Of a stretch of 64,000 bases of DNA, positions 1-11,338 are shown in pieces. The notes beneath the pieces are model-generated. The model had not been told where the DNA came from, did no database searches, and saw nothing but the letters and a program-made list of their open reading frames with translations. The position numbers were made by a program, and so were the translations under genes. How positions within the stretch are numbered: the first letter of the stretch is position 1; each line of letters begins with the position of its first letter. This stretch comes from Shewanella inventionis (GTDB taxonomy: Bacteria > Pseudomonadota > Gammaproteobacteria > Enterobacterales > Shewanellaceae), in the NCBI RefSeq assembly GCF_014641855.1, contig NZ_BMII01000001.1, positions 62,001 through 126,000 on the forward strand, written 5' to 3'.

Positions 1-724
1 GACAGTTATTTATTTGACCACATCAGTGCCGGCAATACCCTCACGCACTAAGGTGTGAGTCAAAAAACAAAAGGCCTCGCATTGCTGCAAGGCCTTTCAT
101 ATTAAAGAGGTTGAGTTGGCCGATAAGTCGCCATGCCTTGGTTGAGCGTGGAGTGGACAGTTATTTATTTGACCACATCAGTGTTGGCAATACCCTCACG
201 CACTATGGTGTGAGTAAAAAACAAAAGGCCTCGCATTGCTGCAAGGCCTTTCATATTAAAGAGGTTGAGTTGGCCGATAAGTCGCCATGCCTTGGTTTAG
301 CGCGCAGTGGACAGTTATTTATTTGACCACATCAGTGCCGGCAATACCCTCACGCACTATGGTGTGAGTAAAAAACAAAAGGCCTCGCATTGCTGCAAGG
401 CCTTCTATTTCGAAAGGTTTGAGTTGGCCGATAAGTCGCCATGCCTTGGTTGAGCGCGGAGTGGATAGTTATTTATTTGACCACATCAGTGCCGGCAATA
501 CCCTCACGCACTATGGTGTGAGTAAAAAACAAAAGGCCTCGCATTGCTGCAAGGCCTTTCATATTAAAGAGGTTGAGTTGGCCGATAAGCCGCCATGCCT
601 TGGTTGAGCGTGGAGTGGACAGTTATTTATTTGACCACATCAGTGCCGGCAATACCCTCACGCACTATGGTGTGAGTAAAAAACAAAAGGCCTCGCATTG
701 CTGCAAGGCCTTTCATATTAAAGA

Positions 725-726
<2 letters not shown>
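1..726 (-). repeat. 154-bp tandem array derived from the rnpB 3' end and terminator
   Basis: The block TTGAGTTGGCCGATAAG recurs at 111, 265, 419, 573 and 727, an exact 154-bp period. The copy at 727 is the true 3' end of rnpB. Read on the minus strand, each unit has the last bases of RNase P RNA, a GC-rich hairpin with a T tract, and about 90 bp of spacer. The spacer holds a second rnpB match, GTGGACAGTTATT (for example 615-627, against 756-768 in the gene). The array runs off the left edge, so its copy number is unknown. The unit around 400-418 differs, with altered bases after the hairpin. The plus-strand reading frames of about 60-90 codons are a by-product of the repeat. Confidence 0.93.
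678..713 (-). terminator. Intrinsic terminator of rnpB (first of a series)
   Basis: On the minus strand an AAAGGCCT / AGGCCTTT stem encloses a short loop and is followed by TTTTGTTTTTT. It lies just past the mature 3' end of rnpB. The same hairpin recurs every 154 bp towards position 1, so readthrough would meet further terminators. Confidence 0.85.
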
Positions 727-1090
<364 letters not shown>

Positions 1091-1097
1091 GGCGCGG

Positions 1098-1126
1098 ATT
1101 ATAGCCTAAGCAAGCCGACAAACCAA
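1098..1126 (-). promoter_or_regulatory. rnpB promoter
   Basis: Minus-strand TATAAT at 1103-1098 sits 7 bases before the inferred 5' end of RNase P RNA at 1090. A weak -35 candidate, TTGGTT (1126-1121), lies 17 bp further upstream. A GC-rich CCGCGCC discriminator follows the -10 box, as is common for stable RNA promoters. Confidence 0.7.
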
Positions 1127-1145
1127 TGTTAAAAAGCATTCGCGG

Positions 1146-1988
1146 TTATAAATCCAGTTCTAGGCCGTATTTATACAAGGCATTTTTCTTTAAGCCGTGA
1201 ATTTGAGCTGCAATAGCGGCGGCTTTTTTAAGCGGTAATTCTTCACTTAACAGTTTTAATGTAGCTACAGCAACGGCAGGTATACCTTCTTCATCAGACA
1301 ATGCAAAACCGTGGCACATTAACACAATTTCACCTTTCTGCTGATTGTCGTCAGCTTCTACCATTGCCAGTACTTCTGCTGCGGTTCCGGTTAAGAATGT
1401 TTCAAAGGTTTTAGTCACCTCACGCGCCATAACCACTTGCCTATCGTCTCCAAGCACTTGTGCTATCGCGCTTAAACTATATACAATTCGATGTGGAGAC
1501 TCGTAAAAGATAAGGGTTCGAGGATCTTCTTTGAGCATTTCAAGTTTGTCGATACGGGCTTTTTCTTTTGATGGTAAAAAACCCTCAAAGCTAAAACGAT
1601 CTGACGGCAAACCAGAAGCACTTAATGCTGTAATCGCGGCGCATGCGCCAGGTAAAGGCACAACGCGATAACCCGCTTGGCGAACATGATTAACGAGATG
1701 ATATCCAGGATCTGAAATCAACGGTGTGCCAGCATCTGATATCAGTGCAATCGATTTGCCTGAGGCTAATTGCTCAACAATCCACTGAGCACGGTCGCGC
1801 TCATTATGGTCATGCAAAGCCGTTTTACGGGTTTCAATACCAAAATGGCTCAGCAACTTGCCACTGTGCCTCGTGTCTTCACAAGCGATTAAATCGACCT
1901 GTTGCAGCACCTCTAATGCACGAGCGCTAATGTCGCCTAAATTGCCGATAGGGGTGGGAACAATATACAGCGAGACCATTTGGTCCAT
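1146..1988 (-). CDS. rsmI: 16S rRNA 2'-O-ribose C1402 methyltransferase RsmI
   Basis: RsmI methylates the 2'-OH of C1402 in the 16S rRNA decoding centre using S-adenosylmethionine. The N-terminus [15 protein letters not shown], the motif [12 protein letters not shown] and the SAM-site segment [14 protein letters not shown] are hallmarks of the tetrapyrrole-methylase fold used by this family. I place the start at the ATG at 1988 (280 aa; E. coli is 286 aa). GAGGT sits about 6 bases upstream of it, and the conserved sequence begins a few codons later; the frame is open for 13 further codons. The gene diverges from lpoA, as in E. coli. Confidence 0.95.
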   Translation of the reverse strand: MDQMVSLYIVPTPIGNLGDISARALEVLQQVDLIACEDTRHSGKLLSHFGIETRKTALHDHNERDRAQWIVEQLASGKSIALISDAGTPLISDPGYHLVNHVRQAGYRVVPLPGACAAITALSASGLPSDRFSFEGFLPSKEKARIDKLEMLKEDPRTLIFYESPHRIVYSLSAIAQVLGDDRQVVMAREVTKTFETFLTGTAAEVLAMVEADDNQQKGEIVLMCHGFALSDEEGIPAVAVATLKLLSEELPLKKAAAIAAQIHGLKKNALYKYGLELDL

Positions 1989-2077
1989 AATTACCTCAAT
2001 AATGAATCTACCTGATACTTTCGCCAAGCGTAAGAGCAGGTTAAACTAGTAACAGTATCTTACCAGAGTGAAGCCAA

Positions 2078-3910
2078 GTGTTAAAAAGACTGAATACAAC
2101 AAAATTAGTGTGCGCGATGATTTTCTCTGTCTTGTTGGTAGGTTGTGCTACCGAGCAACAGCGAAAGCAAAGAGAATACGTTGAAATAAGCACATCATTG
2201 GTTGCCGCCGAACATCCGGCTAAAATCTACTTAACCGAAGCCAAAAATAGCAGTTTACCAGAAAAGCGTGACCGTTATTTATTACTGGCGGCTCATGCAT
2301 ACATTAATAATGGTAACGTTAACTCTGCTACTAATATTTTAACCTCAATGCAAAAGTCGATGGTTAATGTGCCTACGCTACAAGCAGAACATATTTACTT
2401 ACGCGCTCGCATCGCTGAAAAAACAACCAGCAGTGAGGCCGCATTAGATATCTTGCAATATCCACCACATTGGCAGCTTCCTCGCTGGCAAATGGCGAGC
2501 TATCATCAATATAAAGCTAAACTGTTTAAAAATACTCAACAATCAATTGATCAAGTCAAGCAACTGAGCTTACTGAGTAATTACTTACCTAAGTCTGAAA
2601 CGACAACGGTTAATAATGTCATTTGGGCAATTTTACAGCCATTACAAGAAGAAACCGTGCAATCATTTATGCGCGATCCTTCTAACCCCATTTTTGCTGG
2701 TTGGTTACAATTATCATACATTGCAAAACACTATGCGGTTGAACCAACGCAGCTTGTTCGTTACCTTGGCGAATGGCAGCGTAATAATCCTTATCACCCA
2801 GCGGCCATAAAGCTGCCTGCTGATTTAGAAAAAGCCTTAAGCGCTAAGCCATTTAGGCCACAAAACATTGCCGTGCTTTTACCGTTAACCGGCCCTCGCG
2901 CTGCGGTTGCCGAGCCAATTCGCCAAGGAATTCTGGCCAGCTATTTGTCTGAATATGATATCAATGTCGCCATTAACTTTTATGACACTCAATTAGGTAT
3001 TTTAGCGGCGTATAATGAGGCCGTCACTCAAGGCGCTGAATTTATCATTGGGCCGTTATTACCAAATGAAGTAGAAGAGCTGCAAAAAATAAACGATAAG
3101 CAAAAGAGTACAATTCCGCAGCTTTATTTAAATCAAACTGAGCATTTTAATCCACAGCCGAACCAGTTTTACTTTTCGCTATCGCCTGCACAGGAAGCCA
3201 GCGACGCCGCGCATAAACTGTTCAGTGATGGTGTGAAATTACCACTATTATTGGCCAGTAACGACCCTATTGGTAAACGCATGGCCGACAGCTTTAAACA
3301 AACCTGGCTAAGCTTAACCAGCAACCATGCAGAAGTGCATTATTACGATGCAGGCGATCAAATGAAGGTGACGGTCCAAACTGCATTGGGCGTTAATGAC
3401 AGCCAGGCTCGAATTAGCAGAATGCGTGATTTGCTGGGCAGTCGTCTTGAATCAGATTTTCGTTCTCGCCAGGATATTGATGCGATTTACCTGATTTCAG
3501 GCTCGCAAGACCTTGCCTTATTAAAACCGTTTTTAGACGTTAACTTTAGTGTGTTTTCAACGCCTATTGCGCTTTATACAAGCAGCCGCAGCCGTGTTGA
3601 AAATGAGTCATCTCAAACGGCGCAAGATTTAAATAACTTAATGATTAGCGATATTCCTTGGTTAATGCGTCAAAGTTCAGAAACTCAGCTGGTTTCTGAA
3701 CTTTGGAGCAGTTGGAGCAACAGTCAAAAGCGTCTTTACGTGATGGGGTTTGACTCGCTCGAACTGGTCAATCGTTTAGCGCAGATGAGGGCATTCCCGG
3801 GTTACCAATTTATGGGCCGTAGTGGTGCATTATCGGTTAAGCCAAATGGCGTTATTGAGCGCCAATTATCATGGGGTAAATACACTCAAGGGCAACTAAA
3901 ACCGCTATGA
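2078..3910 (+). CDS. lpoA: Outer-membrane lipoprotein activator of PBP1A, LpoA
   Basis: LpoA is an outer-membrane lipoprotein that reaches through the periplasm to stimulate the transpeptidase of PBP1A during wall synthesis. The 610-aa protein starts at a GTG and has a lipoprotein signal peptide with lipobox LVGC (Cys23). A helical TPR-like half is followed from about residue 260 ([18 protein letters not shown]) by a domain of the periplasmic-binding-protein fold; this two-part layout is typical of LpoA. The stop overlaps the yraN start by 4 bases. Its partner gene mrcA lies at 18245-20848. The family call is firm; the interaction is inferred from E. coli. Confidence 0.93.
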   Translation: MLKRLNTTKLVCAMIFSVLLVGCATEQQRKQREYVEISTSLVAAEHPAKIYLTEAKNSSLPEKRDRYLLLAAHAYINNGNVNSATNILTSMQKSMVNVPTLQAEHIYLRARIAEKTTSSEAALDILQYPPHWQLPRWQMASYHQYKAKLFKNTQQSIDQVKQLSLLSNYLPKSETTTVNNVIWAILQPLQEETVQSFMRDPSNPIFAGWLQLSYIAKHYAVEPTQLVRYLGEWQRNNPYHPAAIKLPADLEKALSAKPFRPQNIAVLLPLTGPRAAVAEPIRQGILASYLSEYDINVAINFYDTQLGILAAYNEAVTQGAEFIIGPLLPNEVEELQKINDKQKSTIPQLYLNQTEHFNPQPNQFYFSLSPAQEASDAAHKLFSDGVKLPLLLASNDPIGKRMADSFKQTWLSLTSNHAEVHYYDAGDQMKVTVQTALGVNDSQARISRMRDLLGSRLESDFRSRQDIDAIYLISGSQDLALLKPFLDVNFSVFSTPIALYTSSRSRVENESSQTAQDLNNLMISDIPWLMRQSSETQLVSELWSSWSNSQKRLYVMGFDSLELVNRLAQMRAFPGYQFMGRSGALSVKPNGVIERQLSWGKYTQGQLKPL

Positions 3911-4233
3911 ATCGCGGCCAGTTAGCAGAGCAACGCGCCAGAACTTATCTTGAACAACAAGGTCTGATCTTTGTAGAAGCTAACGTTCGTTATCCATTTG
4001 GTGAAATAGATTTAGTGATGCGCCAACATGATGTATGGGTATTTGTTGAAGTGAAATTTAGGGCATCGAACCAATTTGGTGGTGCAATCAATGCGCTAAC
4101 TCACAAGCAAATTACCCGTATTCGCAAGGCTGCTGATCATTATTTACAACGGCAAAAACTCAATCCACCCTGCCGTTTTGATGTTATCGCAATGAGTGCA
4201 AATGAAATAAACTGGCTACAAGGTTGTTTTTAA
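3907..4233 (+). CDS. yraN: UPF0102 family protein YraN (predicted endonuclease fold)
   Basis: A 108-aa member of UPF0102. The segment [21 protein letters not shown] (residues about 28-48) has the spaced E-x-D and E-x-K residues of a PD-(D/E)xK nuclease active site. A DNA-processing role is often proposed but not established. The ATG lies inside the lpoA stop (ATGA overlap), so the two genes are probably translationally coupled, in the same lpoA-yraN-diaA-dolP order as E. coli. Confidence 0.92.
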   Translation: MNRGQLAEQRARTYLEQQGLIFVEANVRYPFGEIDLVMRQHDVWVFVEVKFRASNQFGGAINALTHKQITRIRKAADHYLQRQKLNPPCRFDVIAMSANEINWLQGCF

Positions 4234-5525
<1,292 letters not shown>

Positions 5526-5547
5526 CACTTTAAGCAATGATTACATT

Positions 5548-5575
5548 AAAGCCATCGGTGAACGATGGCTTTTTT
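5548..5575 (+). terminator. Intrinsic terminator after dolP
   Basis: GCCATCG / CGATGGC stem (5551-5569) with a 5-base loop, followed by TTTTTT. An A-run on the other side could make it also stop minus-strand transcription, but trpS already ends at 5618. Confidence 0.88.
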
Positions 5576-5617
5576 ATGGGTAAATCATCACTGGCTTTAA
5601 GTCGTTATCGATTTACG

Positions 5618-6616
5618 TTATACAATTAAGCCGATTTTCTCGTAGACCTTTTTAATGGTCACTTCTGCACGAGCTTGTGCCTTTTGTGCGCCCTCTGCCA
5701 TCACTTGTCTTAAGAATGCATCATCAGCGCGGTACTCTTTAAAACGAGCTTGCAATGGCTCAAGCATGGCCACAACAGCTTCACCTGTAGCAACTTTAAG
5801 ATGGCCATACATTTTACCTTCAAACTCCGCTTCTAACGATGCGATAGACTGCCCAGTACAACCTGCCATTAAACTAAGCAAATTAGACACACCTGGCTTT
5901 TGTTCAATATCAAAACGCACAACTGGTGGCTCTTCGCTGTCTGTCATGGCTTTTTTCACTTTCTTTAAAATCGCCTTTGGATCTTCGAGTAACCCAATAA
6001 CATTGTTACGGTTATCATCTGACTTAGACATCTTTTTAAGCGGGTCTTGCAACGACATCACCTTAGCACCGTGTTCAGGAATAAACGGCTCAGGAATAGT
6101 AAATGTGTCGCCATAAGCATTGTTAAATCGCGTAGCTATATCACGTGTTAGCTCTAAATGCTGCTTTTGGTCCTGACCCACAGGAATTTCATTGGCTTGA
6201 TAAAGCAAAATGTCAGCAGCCATTAACACAGGGTAACCAAATAAGCCCACATTGATGTTATTAGCATGCTTTTGCGACTTATCTTTAAACTGAGTCATGC
6301 GGTTAAGCTCGCCCATTTGGGTATAACAGTTTAATGCCCAGCCAAGTTGGGTGTGTTGCGGCACTTGAGACTGAATAAATACTGTGCTTTTTTTAGGATC
6401 AACACCGCATGCTAGGTACAATGCAAGGGTGTCTAAACATGCTTCGCGCAATTTTTGAGGATCTTGACGTACTGTAATGGCGTGCAAATCAACGACGCAA
6501 TATAAGCAATCGTGGCTATCTTGCATGGCAACCCATTGACGTAGTGCGCCCATATAATTACCTATGGTTAATTCGCCTGATGGCTGTGCACCGCTGAGAA
6601 CTATGGGTTTAGTCAT
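5618..6616 (-). CDS. trpS: Tryptophanyl-tRNA synthetase
   Basis: TrpS charges tRNA-Trp with tryptophan using ATP (class I synthetase). The 332-aa protein has the HIGH-equivalent [15 protein letters not shown] near the N-terminus, the pocket segment [13 protein letters not shown], and the KMSKS loop ([11 protein letters not shown]). Its length matches E. coli (334 aa). It is the last gene of the minus-strand rpe-gph-trpS cluster, 37 bases after gph. The order is the E. coli one except that dam is separated by an extra plus-strand pair. Confidence 0.97.
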   Translation of the reverse strand: MTKPIVLSGAQPSGELTIGNYMGALRQWVAMQDSHDCLYCVVDLHAITVRQDPQKLREACLDTLALYLACGVDPKKSTVFIQSQVPQHTQLGWALNCYTQMGELNRMTQFKDKSQKHANNINVGLFGYPVLMAADILLYQANEIPVGQDQKQHLELTRDIATRFNNAYGDTFTIPEPFIPEHGAKVMSLQDPLKKMSKSDDNRNNVIGLLEDPKAILKKVKKAMTDSEEPPVVRFDIEQKPGVSNLLSLMAGCTGQSIASLEAEFEGKMYGHLKVATGEAVVAMLEPLQARFKEYRADDAFLRQVMAEGAQKAQARAEVTIKKVYEKIGLIV

Positions 6617-6653
6617 GTGTTTTATTGCTCCAGATTATCTTATAAAATTCGAA

Positions 6654-7358
6654 TTATTGTGAAAGTAAGTATTGGCGTAGTTGGGAAAAGTGTTCGCATA
6701 CCGCATCAGGTTCACTTAAGCCGATATCTTCGCCGTAGTTATAGCCGTAGGTCAAGCCAATCGACATTACATTTGCCGCTTTAGCCGCTAAAATATCATT
6801 TTTTGAATCACCCACCATTAATAGCTGTGACGAATTAATGTTCCATTGATCCATTAAATGTTGCAAAGGCAGAGGATCAGGCTTCATTTTAGCCAGTGAA
6901 TCACCACCTAGTACCTGCGTAAACAGCCCATCTAAACCAAATGCTTGTAACAAAGGAATAGTAAAGCGATAAGGCTTATTAGTCACAACCGCCAATTTAT
7001 AACCCGCTTGCTTTAGCTGTTGAAGTACCTCTAACACGCCAGTGTATAAACGGCTATGTTGCTGTAAATGCTCAGCGTAGTGGTGCATAAAGCGCGGCAT
7101 AGTTTGCTCAAGCCTTGCTTGAAGCTCTGGGCTATCTTCCGCTGTTGAATATGAATAGCTCAATGCTCGTTGCATTAATATTTGAGCGCCATTTCCAACC
7201 CAGCTCCTCACTAAGTCTTCTGACACTTTGGGCAAACTGCACTCTGCTAACGTGGCATTTGTTGCTGCGGCTAAATCTGGCACACTGTCAATTAATGTGC
7301 CGTCTAAATCAAACGCAATGGCTTGAATATTAAGCCATTGACTCTTTGGTAATATCAT
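6654..7358 (-). CDS. gph: Phosphoglycolate phosphatase
   Basis: Gph removes the phosphate from 2-phosphoglycolate, including that formed in repair of oxidised DNA ends. It is a HAD-superfamily enzyme of 234 aa: motif I FDLDGTLIDS with the nucleophilic Asp, motif II VVTNKP, and the motif III/IV region KPDPLP ... MVGDSKNDILAAKAA. It starts 7 bases after the rpe stop and is followed by trpS, so cotranscription is very likely. Confidence 0.94.
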   Translation of the reverse strand: MILPKSQWLNIQAIAFDLDGTLIDSVPDLAAATNATLAECSLPKVSEDLVRSWVGNGAQILMQRALSYSYSTAEDSPELQARLEQTMPRFMHHYAEHLQQHSRLYTGVLEVLQQLKQAGYKLAVVTNKPYRFTIPLLQAFGLDGLFTQVLGGDSLAKMKPDPLPLQHLMDQWNINSSQLLMVGDSKNDILAAKAANVMSIGLTYGYNYGEDIGLSEPDAVCEHFSQLRQYLLSQ

Positions 7359-7365
7359 TTTTAAC

Positions 7366-8034
7366 TTACACCTTGGCTAATTCGGCGCGCATTAGATCAA
7401 CAACGACTTTATAGTCTGGCTGATTAAAAATGGCAGAACCTGCGACAAACATATCAGCACCAGCTGCTGCAATTTCAGCAATGTTGTCTACTTTAACGCC
7501 GCCATCGACTTCTAAACGAATATCAAACCCGCTAGCATCAATACGAGCACGTACCTGACGCAGTTTATCAAGTGTACTTGGGATAAATGACTGACCGCCA
7601 AAGCCTGGATTAACCGACATTAATAAAATGACATCAAGCTTATCCATAACATGATCTAGGTAGTGTAATGGTGTTGCAGGGTTAAACACTAAGCCGGCTT
7701 TACAGCCTGATTCTTTAATGAGTTGTAATGTACGGTCGATATGCTCTGAGGCTTCTGGGTGAAAAGTAATAATAGATGCACCCGCTTTAGCAAAATCGGG
7801 AATGATTCGATCAACGGGTTTAACCATTAAATGCACATCAATATCTGCGGTGATCCCATAATTACGCAACGCCGTACATACCATTGGGCCAATCGTTAGG
7901 TTAGGCACATAATGATTATCCATGACATCAAAATGGACCACATCGGTACCGGCATCTAATACGGCTTTTACATCATCGCCTAAACGGGCAAAATCGGCAG
8001 ACAAAATTGATGGTGCTATTAAAAATGGGCGCAT
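7366..8034 (-). CDS. rpe: Ribulose-phosphate 3-epimerase
   Basis: Rpe interconverts ribulose-5-phosphate and xylulose-5-phosphate in the pentose phosphate pathway. The 222-aa TIM-barrel enzyme has the signatures [32 protein letters not shown] (metal and catalytic His/Asp), [18 protein letters not shown] and EVDGGV. It is the first gene of the minus-strand rpe-gph-trpS unit and transcribes away from the 342-bp gap shared with the small gene at 8377. Confidence 0.97.
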   Translation of the reverse strand: MRPFLIAPSILSADFARLGDDVKAVLDAGTDVVHFDVMDNHYVPNLTIGPMVCTALRNYGITADIDVHLMVKPVDRIIPDFAKAGASIITFHPEASEHIDRTLQLIKESGCKAGLVFNPATPLHYLDHVMDKLDVILLMSVNPGFGGQSFIPSTLDKLRQVRARIDASGFDIRLEVDGGVKVDNIAEIAAAGADMFVAGSAIFNQPDYKVVVDLMRAELAKV

Positions 8035-8376
8035 AATCTTCTCTATTGGTAGACCAAAGTGACGACATTTTACCCTTTGCAGCCACAGGGCTCTAGGTTG
8101 AAACGTTAAAAAAGCGCATGAAGTAGCGTATATTTGTCAAAAACTAGACCAGAAGTCGGATTTGTTGTGTTTTACTGATAAAGCAGTGTTCAATATCTAG
8201 GCTGTTTTGCTATAATTAAGATGTTACAATTTATTGAGTAAATAACCTCAATAATAATCGATATAGCACAAAATTAATCACTGAAGAATCAATAACCAGC
8301 TAGGCCTGTATTGGTACTTTGGTTTATTACCAATGATATTCATGCTCCTCGCATAAACCACGGATAGGGTAACCTT
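8035..8376. other. Intergenic region between divergent rpe and the gene at 8377
   Basis: 342 bp without a coding frame. It must hold the rpe promoter (minus) and a plus-strand promoter; the best plus candidate is at 8189-8216. The plus-strand leader of about 150 nt contains TTGGTA and TACCAA arms around 8310-8335 that could form a weak hairpin. I see no terminator or repeat. Confidence 0.6.
8189..8216 (+). promoter_or_regulatory. Candidate sigma70 promoter for the 8377-8933 gene pair
   Basis: Perfect TATAAT at 8211-8216 with a poor -35 candidate, TTCAAT (8189-8194), at 16-bp spacing. A start near 8223 would give a leader of about 150 nt. Confidence 0.4.
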
Positions 8377-8748
8377 ATGGTTAAGCAATTATTAAGCAAG
8401 ATGTCTAATCGTGATGGTAAATTTTTACCAACACCGGTATATGCTGTATTTGCAACGGCTACTTTGGCGCTGCTGATTAGCCAAGTGCTAATGGCTACAG
8501 AGAATACGGCATCTAACACTCAAGCTTGTGTATGCGATAATAACAACAGTTACAATGCCAGCCTACCCAGCAGTCATCCTGCGAACCGTTGCGCTGAACA
8601 ATCAAATAATATCAGTTGGAGTAATTGGGTTACGGGTAACAGCCGTTCAAGTCAATTTCACTTTATCGATTTGTTAGAACTTTTACATGGGCATAAAGAT
8701 AAACCGCTACAGGATATGCCAACGCCTAATAGTTCCGAGCAGATATAA
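8377..8748 (+). CDS. Small single-pass membrane protein of unknown function
   Basis: I do not recognise this 123-aa protein. After a basic N-terminus (MVKQLLSKMSNRDGK) there is one hydrophobic segment, about residues 22-40 (VYAVFATATLALLISQVLM). A polar, Asn/Ser-rich tail follows with three cysteines, two as CVC near residue 50. An N-in, C-out anchored or secreted protein is most likely. The stop is 5 bases before the DUF2970 gene, so the two are probably cotranscribed. The frame is confined to this strand between rpe and dam and has a plausible promoter, which supports it being real. Confidence 0.65.
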   Translation: MVKQLLSKMSNRDGKFLPTPVYAVFATATLALLISQVLMATENTASNTQACVCDNNNSYNASLPSSHPANRCAEQSNNISWSNWVTGNSRSSQFHFIDLLELLHGHKDKPLQDMPTPNSSEQI

Positions 8749-8753
8749 CCATA

Positions 8754-8933
8754 ATGTCATTTTGGCGGGTTTTTAGCAGTACGGTTGCAGCCTTTTTTGG
8801 GGTGCAAACAGAACATAATCGCCAAAAAGATTTCCAATCTCAATCGCCATTGCCTTTTATTATCATGGGCATTTTATTAGCGGTAGGCTTAGTTTTAACA
8901 TTAGTCTTAATCGTTAACCAGGTGTTGAGTTAG
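8754..8933 (+). CDS. DUF2970 family small membrane protein
   Basis: A 59-codon gene from ATG 8754 to TAG 8931-8933. It starts MSFWRVFSSTVAAFFGVQ, continues NRQKDFQSQSPLPFIIMG, and ends in one transmembrane helix (about residues 35-57, leucine/valine-rich). That layout, a short amphipathic start with FFGVQ, a NRxxDF ... SPxxFI segment and a C-terminal helix, fits the DUF2970 family as I know it; the function is unknown. It follows the 8377 gene by 5 bases and converges on dam with a 24-base gap. Confidence 0.8.
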   Translation: MSFWRVFSSTVAAFFGVQTEHNRQKDFQSQSPLPFIIMGILLAVGLVLTLVLIVNQVLS

Positions 8934-8957
8934 CCCTGCAACTCATCGTTTCTTCCA

Positions 8958-9794
8958 CTATTCATCATAACGATAATGATGATCGTATAAAGCCATAATC
9001 TCGTCGACTTTATTGCGTGAGCTGCCTTTTTGGCTGATATTGCGCTGCACCGAAATGGTTGAAAATGTCGCACCTCGGTATAACTCTCGAGTCAGCGGGA
9101 TATCATGGTTGCTGATTAACACTGGAATATTGCGCTCGTGTGCAATATGTCTTGAATGACGCGCCAGTAAAGCTTGGTCGTCTAGGCTAAAACCAGGACC
9201 TGCATAGGTTGTAAAGCTGGCAGTCGTAGATAGCGGAGCATAAGGTGGATCGCAATAAATCACATCACCAACATCTGCTAACTCAAAAGCTTGTTCATAA
9301 CTGATACATTCAAACGTCGCTTTTTTTGCCTTTACAGAAAAATAACGTATTTCTGCTTCCGGAAAGTATGGCTTTTTGTATGAACCAAAAGGCACATTAA
9401 AACCGCCTTTACTGTTATAACGGCACAGACCATTAAAGCCGTGGCGATTCATATACAAAAAATATACAGATCGAATAAAGGGGTCGCTGGTAGCATTAAA
9501 TTCGGTGCGGACCTTATAATAAGCTTCTTTATTATTCATATCATCGACAAACATTGCCCTAGCAGCTTGAATGTAAACTTCTGGCTGATGTTTGACAATA
9601 TTATACAGATTGATTAAATCTTGATTAATATCGCACAACAGATAGTGCTCATAATCAGTATTAAGAAAAACAGATCCTGCACCAACAAAAGGTTCAATTA
9701 AGCGATTACCTGCCGGAAGGTGTTTGGATAGCTCCTCAATGAGCGAATATTTTCCGCCTGCCCACTTTAGAAAGGCTCTATGCTTTTTTATCAT
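8958..9794 (-). CDS. dam: DNA adenine methyltransferase (GATC)
   Basis: Dam methylates adenine in GATC and so marks the parental strand for mismatch repair and times replication. The 278-aa protein has the alpha-group order: SAM-binding KWAGGKYSL and PFVGAGSVFLN (residues 35-40 core), then the catalytic DPPY (182-185). E. coli Dam is 278 aa. It lies downstream of damX in the minus-strand aroK-aroB-damX-dam order of enterobacteria. Unlike E. coli, the next gene on this strand (rpe) is separated by two plus-strand genes, so dam probably ends its transcript here. Confidence 0.96.
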   Translation of the reverse strand: MIKKHRAFLKWAGGKYSLIEELSKHLPAGNRLIEPFVGAGSVFLNTDYEHYLLCDINQDLINLYNIVKHQPEVYIQAARAMFVDDMNNKEAYYKVRTEFNATSDPFIRSVYFLYMNRHGFNGLCRYNSKGGFNVPFGSYKKPYFPEAEIRYFSVKAKKATFECISYEQAFELADVGDVIYCDPPYAPLSTTASFTTYAGPGFSLDDQALLARHSRHIAHERNIPVLISNHDIPLTRELYRGATFSTISVQRNISQKGSSRNKVDEIMALYDHHYRYDE

Positions 9795-9922
9795 GAATAG
9801 GAACTATGCCAGCAAATTAAAGCTGATGATTGTACTCTGTTTCGTGGTATCGACATAGTGTAAAGTCGAATAATTATAGTGATTGTGCACATTATCAGCC
9901 CAAACCAACAATGCGTTTATGG

Positions 9923-11320
9923 TCACTCAACTCGTTGATATTCTGTTAAATCTGCCCATTTTCTTACCCAGGGTGCGGCTAAACGATATTGAGTTTGCAG
10001 CTGCTTTGCTTTCACGTCTGCCGCAGCTGGAGTATCAAAGTCGCCTAACAGAATGACAAACCGTTGTTTGTAACTCATTATATAAACCTGTGGTTCATCG
10101 ACCAGTTTGGTTAATATCGGCGACAGCGACTTTTTATCATTTACACTGGCTAATTGAAGAGTAAAGCCTTTAATTTTATTGGGTGTTTTATCTCTATCAA
10201 TGATCTGCTGAGGTTGACTAACTGCATGTGCCTGGGCTTTAGCTAGCTTGCCTTGAAACGACAAGCCTTCAACTGATGAGTTAACTACCACATCAGTATG
10301 ATTATCGAGCGGCACAATATCTGCGTCTTCAACGTGGCTTTCAACAACCACATTTTTTGCATCAATTTGCTGTTGTATCAGTAACTCAGCCTGCTTGTTT
10401 GCTGCCAGTTTAGTTTGCGCTAAATGACGTTGCGAAAAATATGGTGCTAAGGTTTGCTTACCATAATCAGCAAGATAATTCGTCGCTTGTTTACGACGTT
10501 CAGCCTGTTCTGCGGTTAATTCAATTGAAGCTTTAGGCTGCTCAACAACCAATAGTTGTTGATTGATAAACCAGCCACTGAGCACAACTAACATCACCAC
10601 GACAGAGAAAAAAACGAGTTTAAACTGAATCGACTTTTGTGTGCTTATTTCTTGTGGCGACTCTATGGCTAACGTGAGTAATTCAACAACTTCTTTTGGT
10701 GTGCCTGACTGTTTTTCTAATTGCTTATGAATGATTTCACGCGGAATAAAGGGTGTTTTTTGGCTACGTAATAAAAGGCTTTGATACAAACCGTCACGCT
10801 CTGCAATTGGGAGTGATTCAATACTCACCTGCAGCAATAATGCCCGAGTTTCATCTGCCAGATCTGCAATTAACTCACGCCAAAAATTAGGTTCAACCGT
10901 CATTGTCACAGCAACAGGTTTACCAGCACAATGAATTTGGCTTAATAAAATGCACTCTGCCCAAATCTCTTTTGGCAATAAGTGGGCATCATCAATGATA
11001 ATGTGTAGCGGTTTACCCAGGCTTGATTGGATCCTAAAAAGGGTGTCCATTAAAGGTCGTTCATCGTCAAAAATTGGAGCTGAAATTAATTGCACCAAAA
11101 TTTTACGGCGTATCTCAGCACAATCAGCATGTTGAGGGCAGATAATTAAAGCAGAATTGTAATCGTCTAGTTCGCTGGCCAATGCGGCAACAAGGGTCGA
11201 TTTACCGGCACCTTTTTCGCCACAGAGCACCAATAATTGCTCACTATAACTGGCGATATGTTGTAAACGCTGAACCAGCGCTTCTTGGGTAGGAAGTAAC
11301 AAAAGTCCTGAAGCAGTCAA
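9923..11320 (-). CDS. damX: DamX: AAA ATPase-like inner-membrane protein with SPOR domain
   Basis: The 465-aa protein has an N-terminal ATPase domain with Walker A GEKGAGKST (34-42) and a Walker-B-like LHIIIDDAH. One transmembrane helix follows (about 229-252), then a periplasmic linker and a C-terminal SPOR domain (about 384-460, FTLQLASVNDKKS ... FVILLGDF) that should bind septal glycan strands. E. coli DamX lacks an intact ATPase active site as far as I recall, so the complete P-loop here is notable. The start appears to be TTG at 11320, just after the aroB stop at 11339; no in-frame ATG or GTG is nearby. Confidence 0.88.
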   Translation of the reverse strand: MTASGLLLLPTQEALVQRLQHIASYSEQLLVLCGEKGAGKSTLVAALASELDDYNSALIICPQHADCAEIRRKILVQLISAPIFDDERPLMDTLFRIQSSLGKPLHIIIDDAHLLPKEIWAECILLSQIHCAGKPVAVTMTVEPNFWRELIADLADETRALLLQVSIESLPIAERDGLYQSLLLRSQKTPFIPREIIHKQLEKQSGTPKEVVELLTLAIESPQEISTQKSIQFKLVFFSVVVMLVVLSGWFINQQLLVVEQPKASIELTAEQAERRKQATNYLADYGKQTLAPYFSQRHLAQTKLAANKQAELLIQQQIDAKNVVVESHVEDADIVPLDNHTDVVVNSSVEGLSFQGKLAKAQAHAVSQPQQIIDRDKTPNKIKGFTLQLASVNDKKSLSPILTKLVDEPQVYIMSYKQRFVILLGDFDTPAAADVKAKQLQTQYRLAAPWVRKWADLTEYQRVE

Positions 11321-11338
11321 AATATCACCACACTGTAT

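Noticed and set aside
5655-6116. 153-codon plus-strand frame opposite trpS
   Set aside because: It is antisense to a fully conserved synthetase gene, has Ser/Ala-rich composition typical of a shadow frame and no upstream signal.
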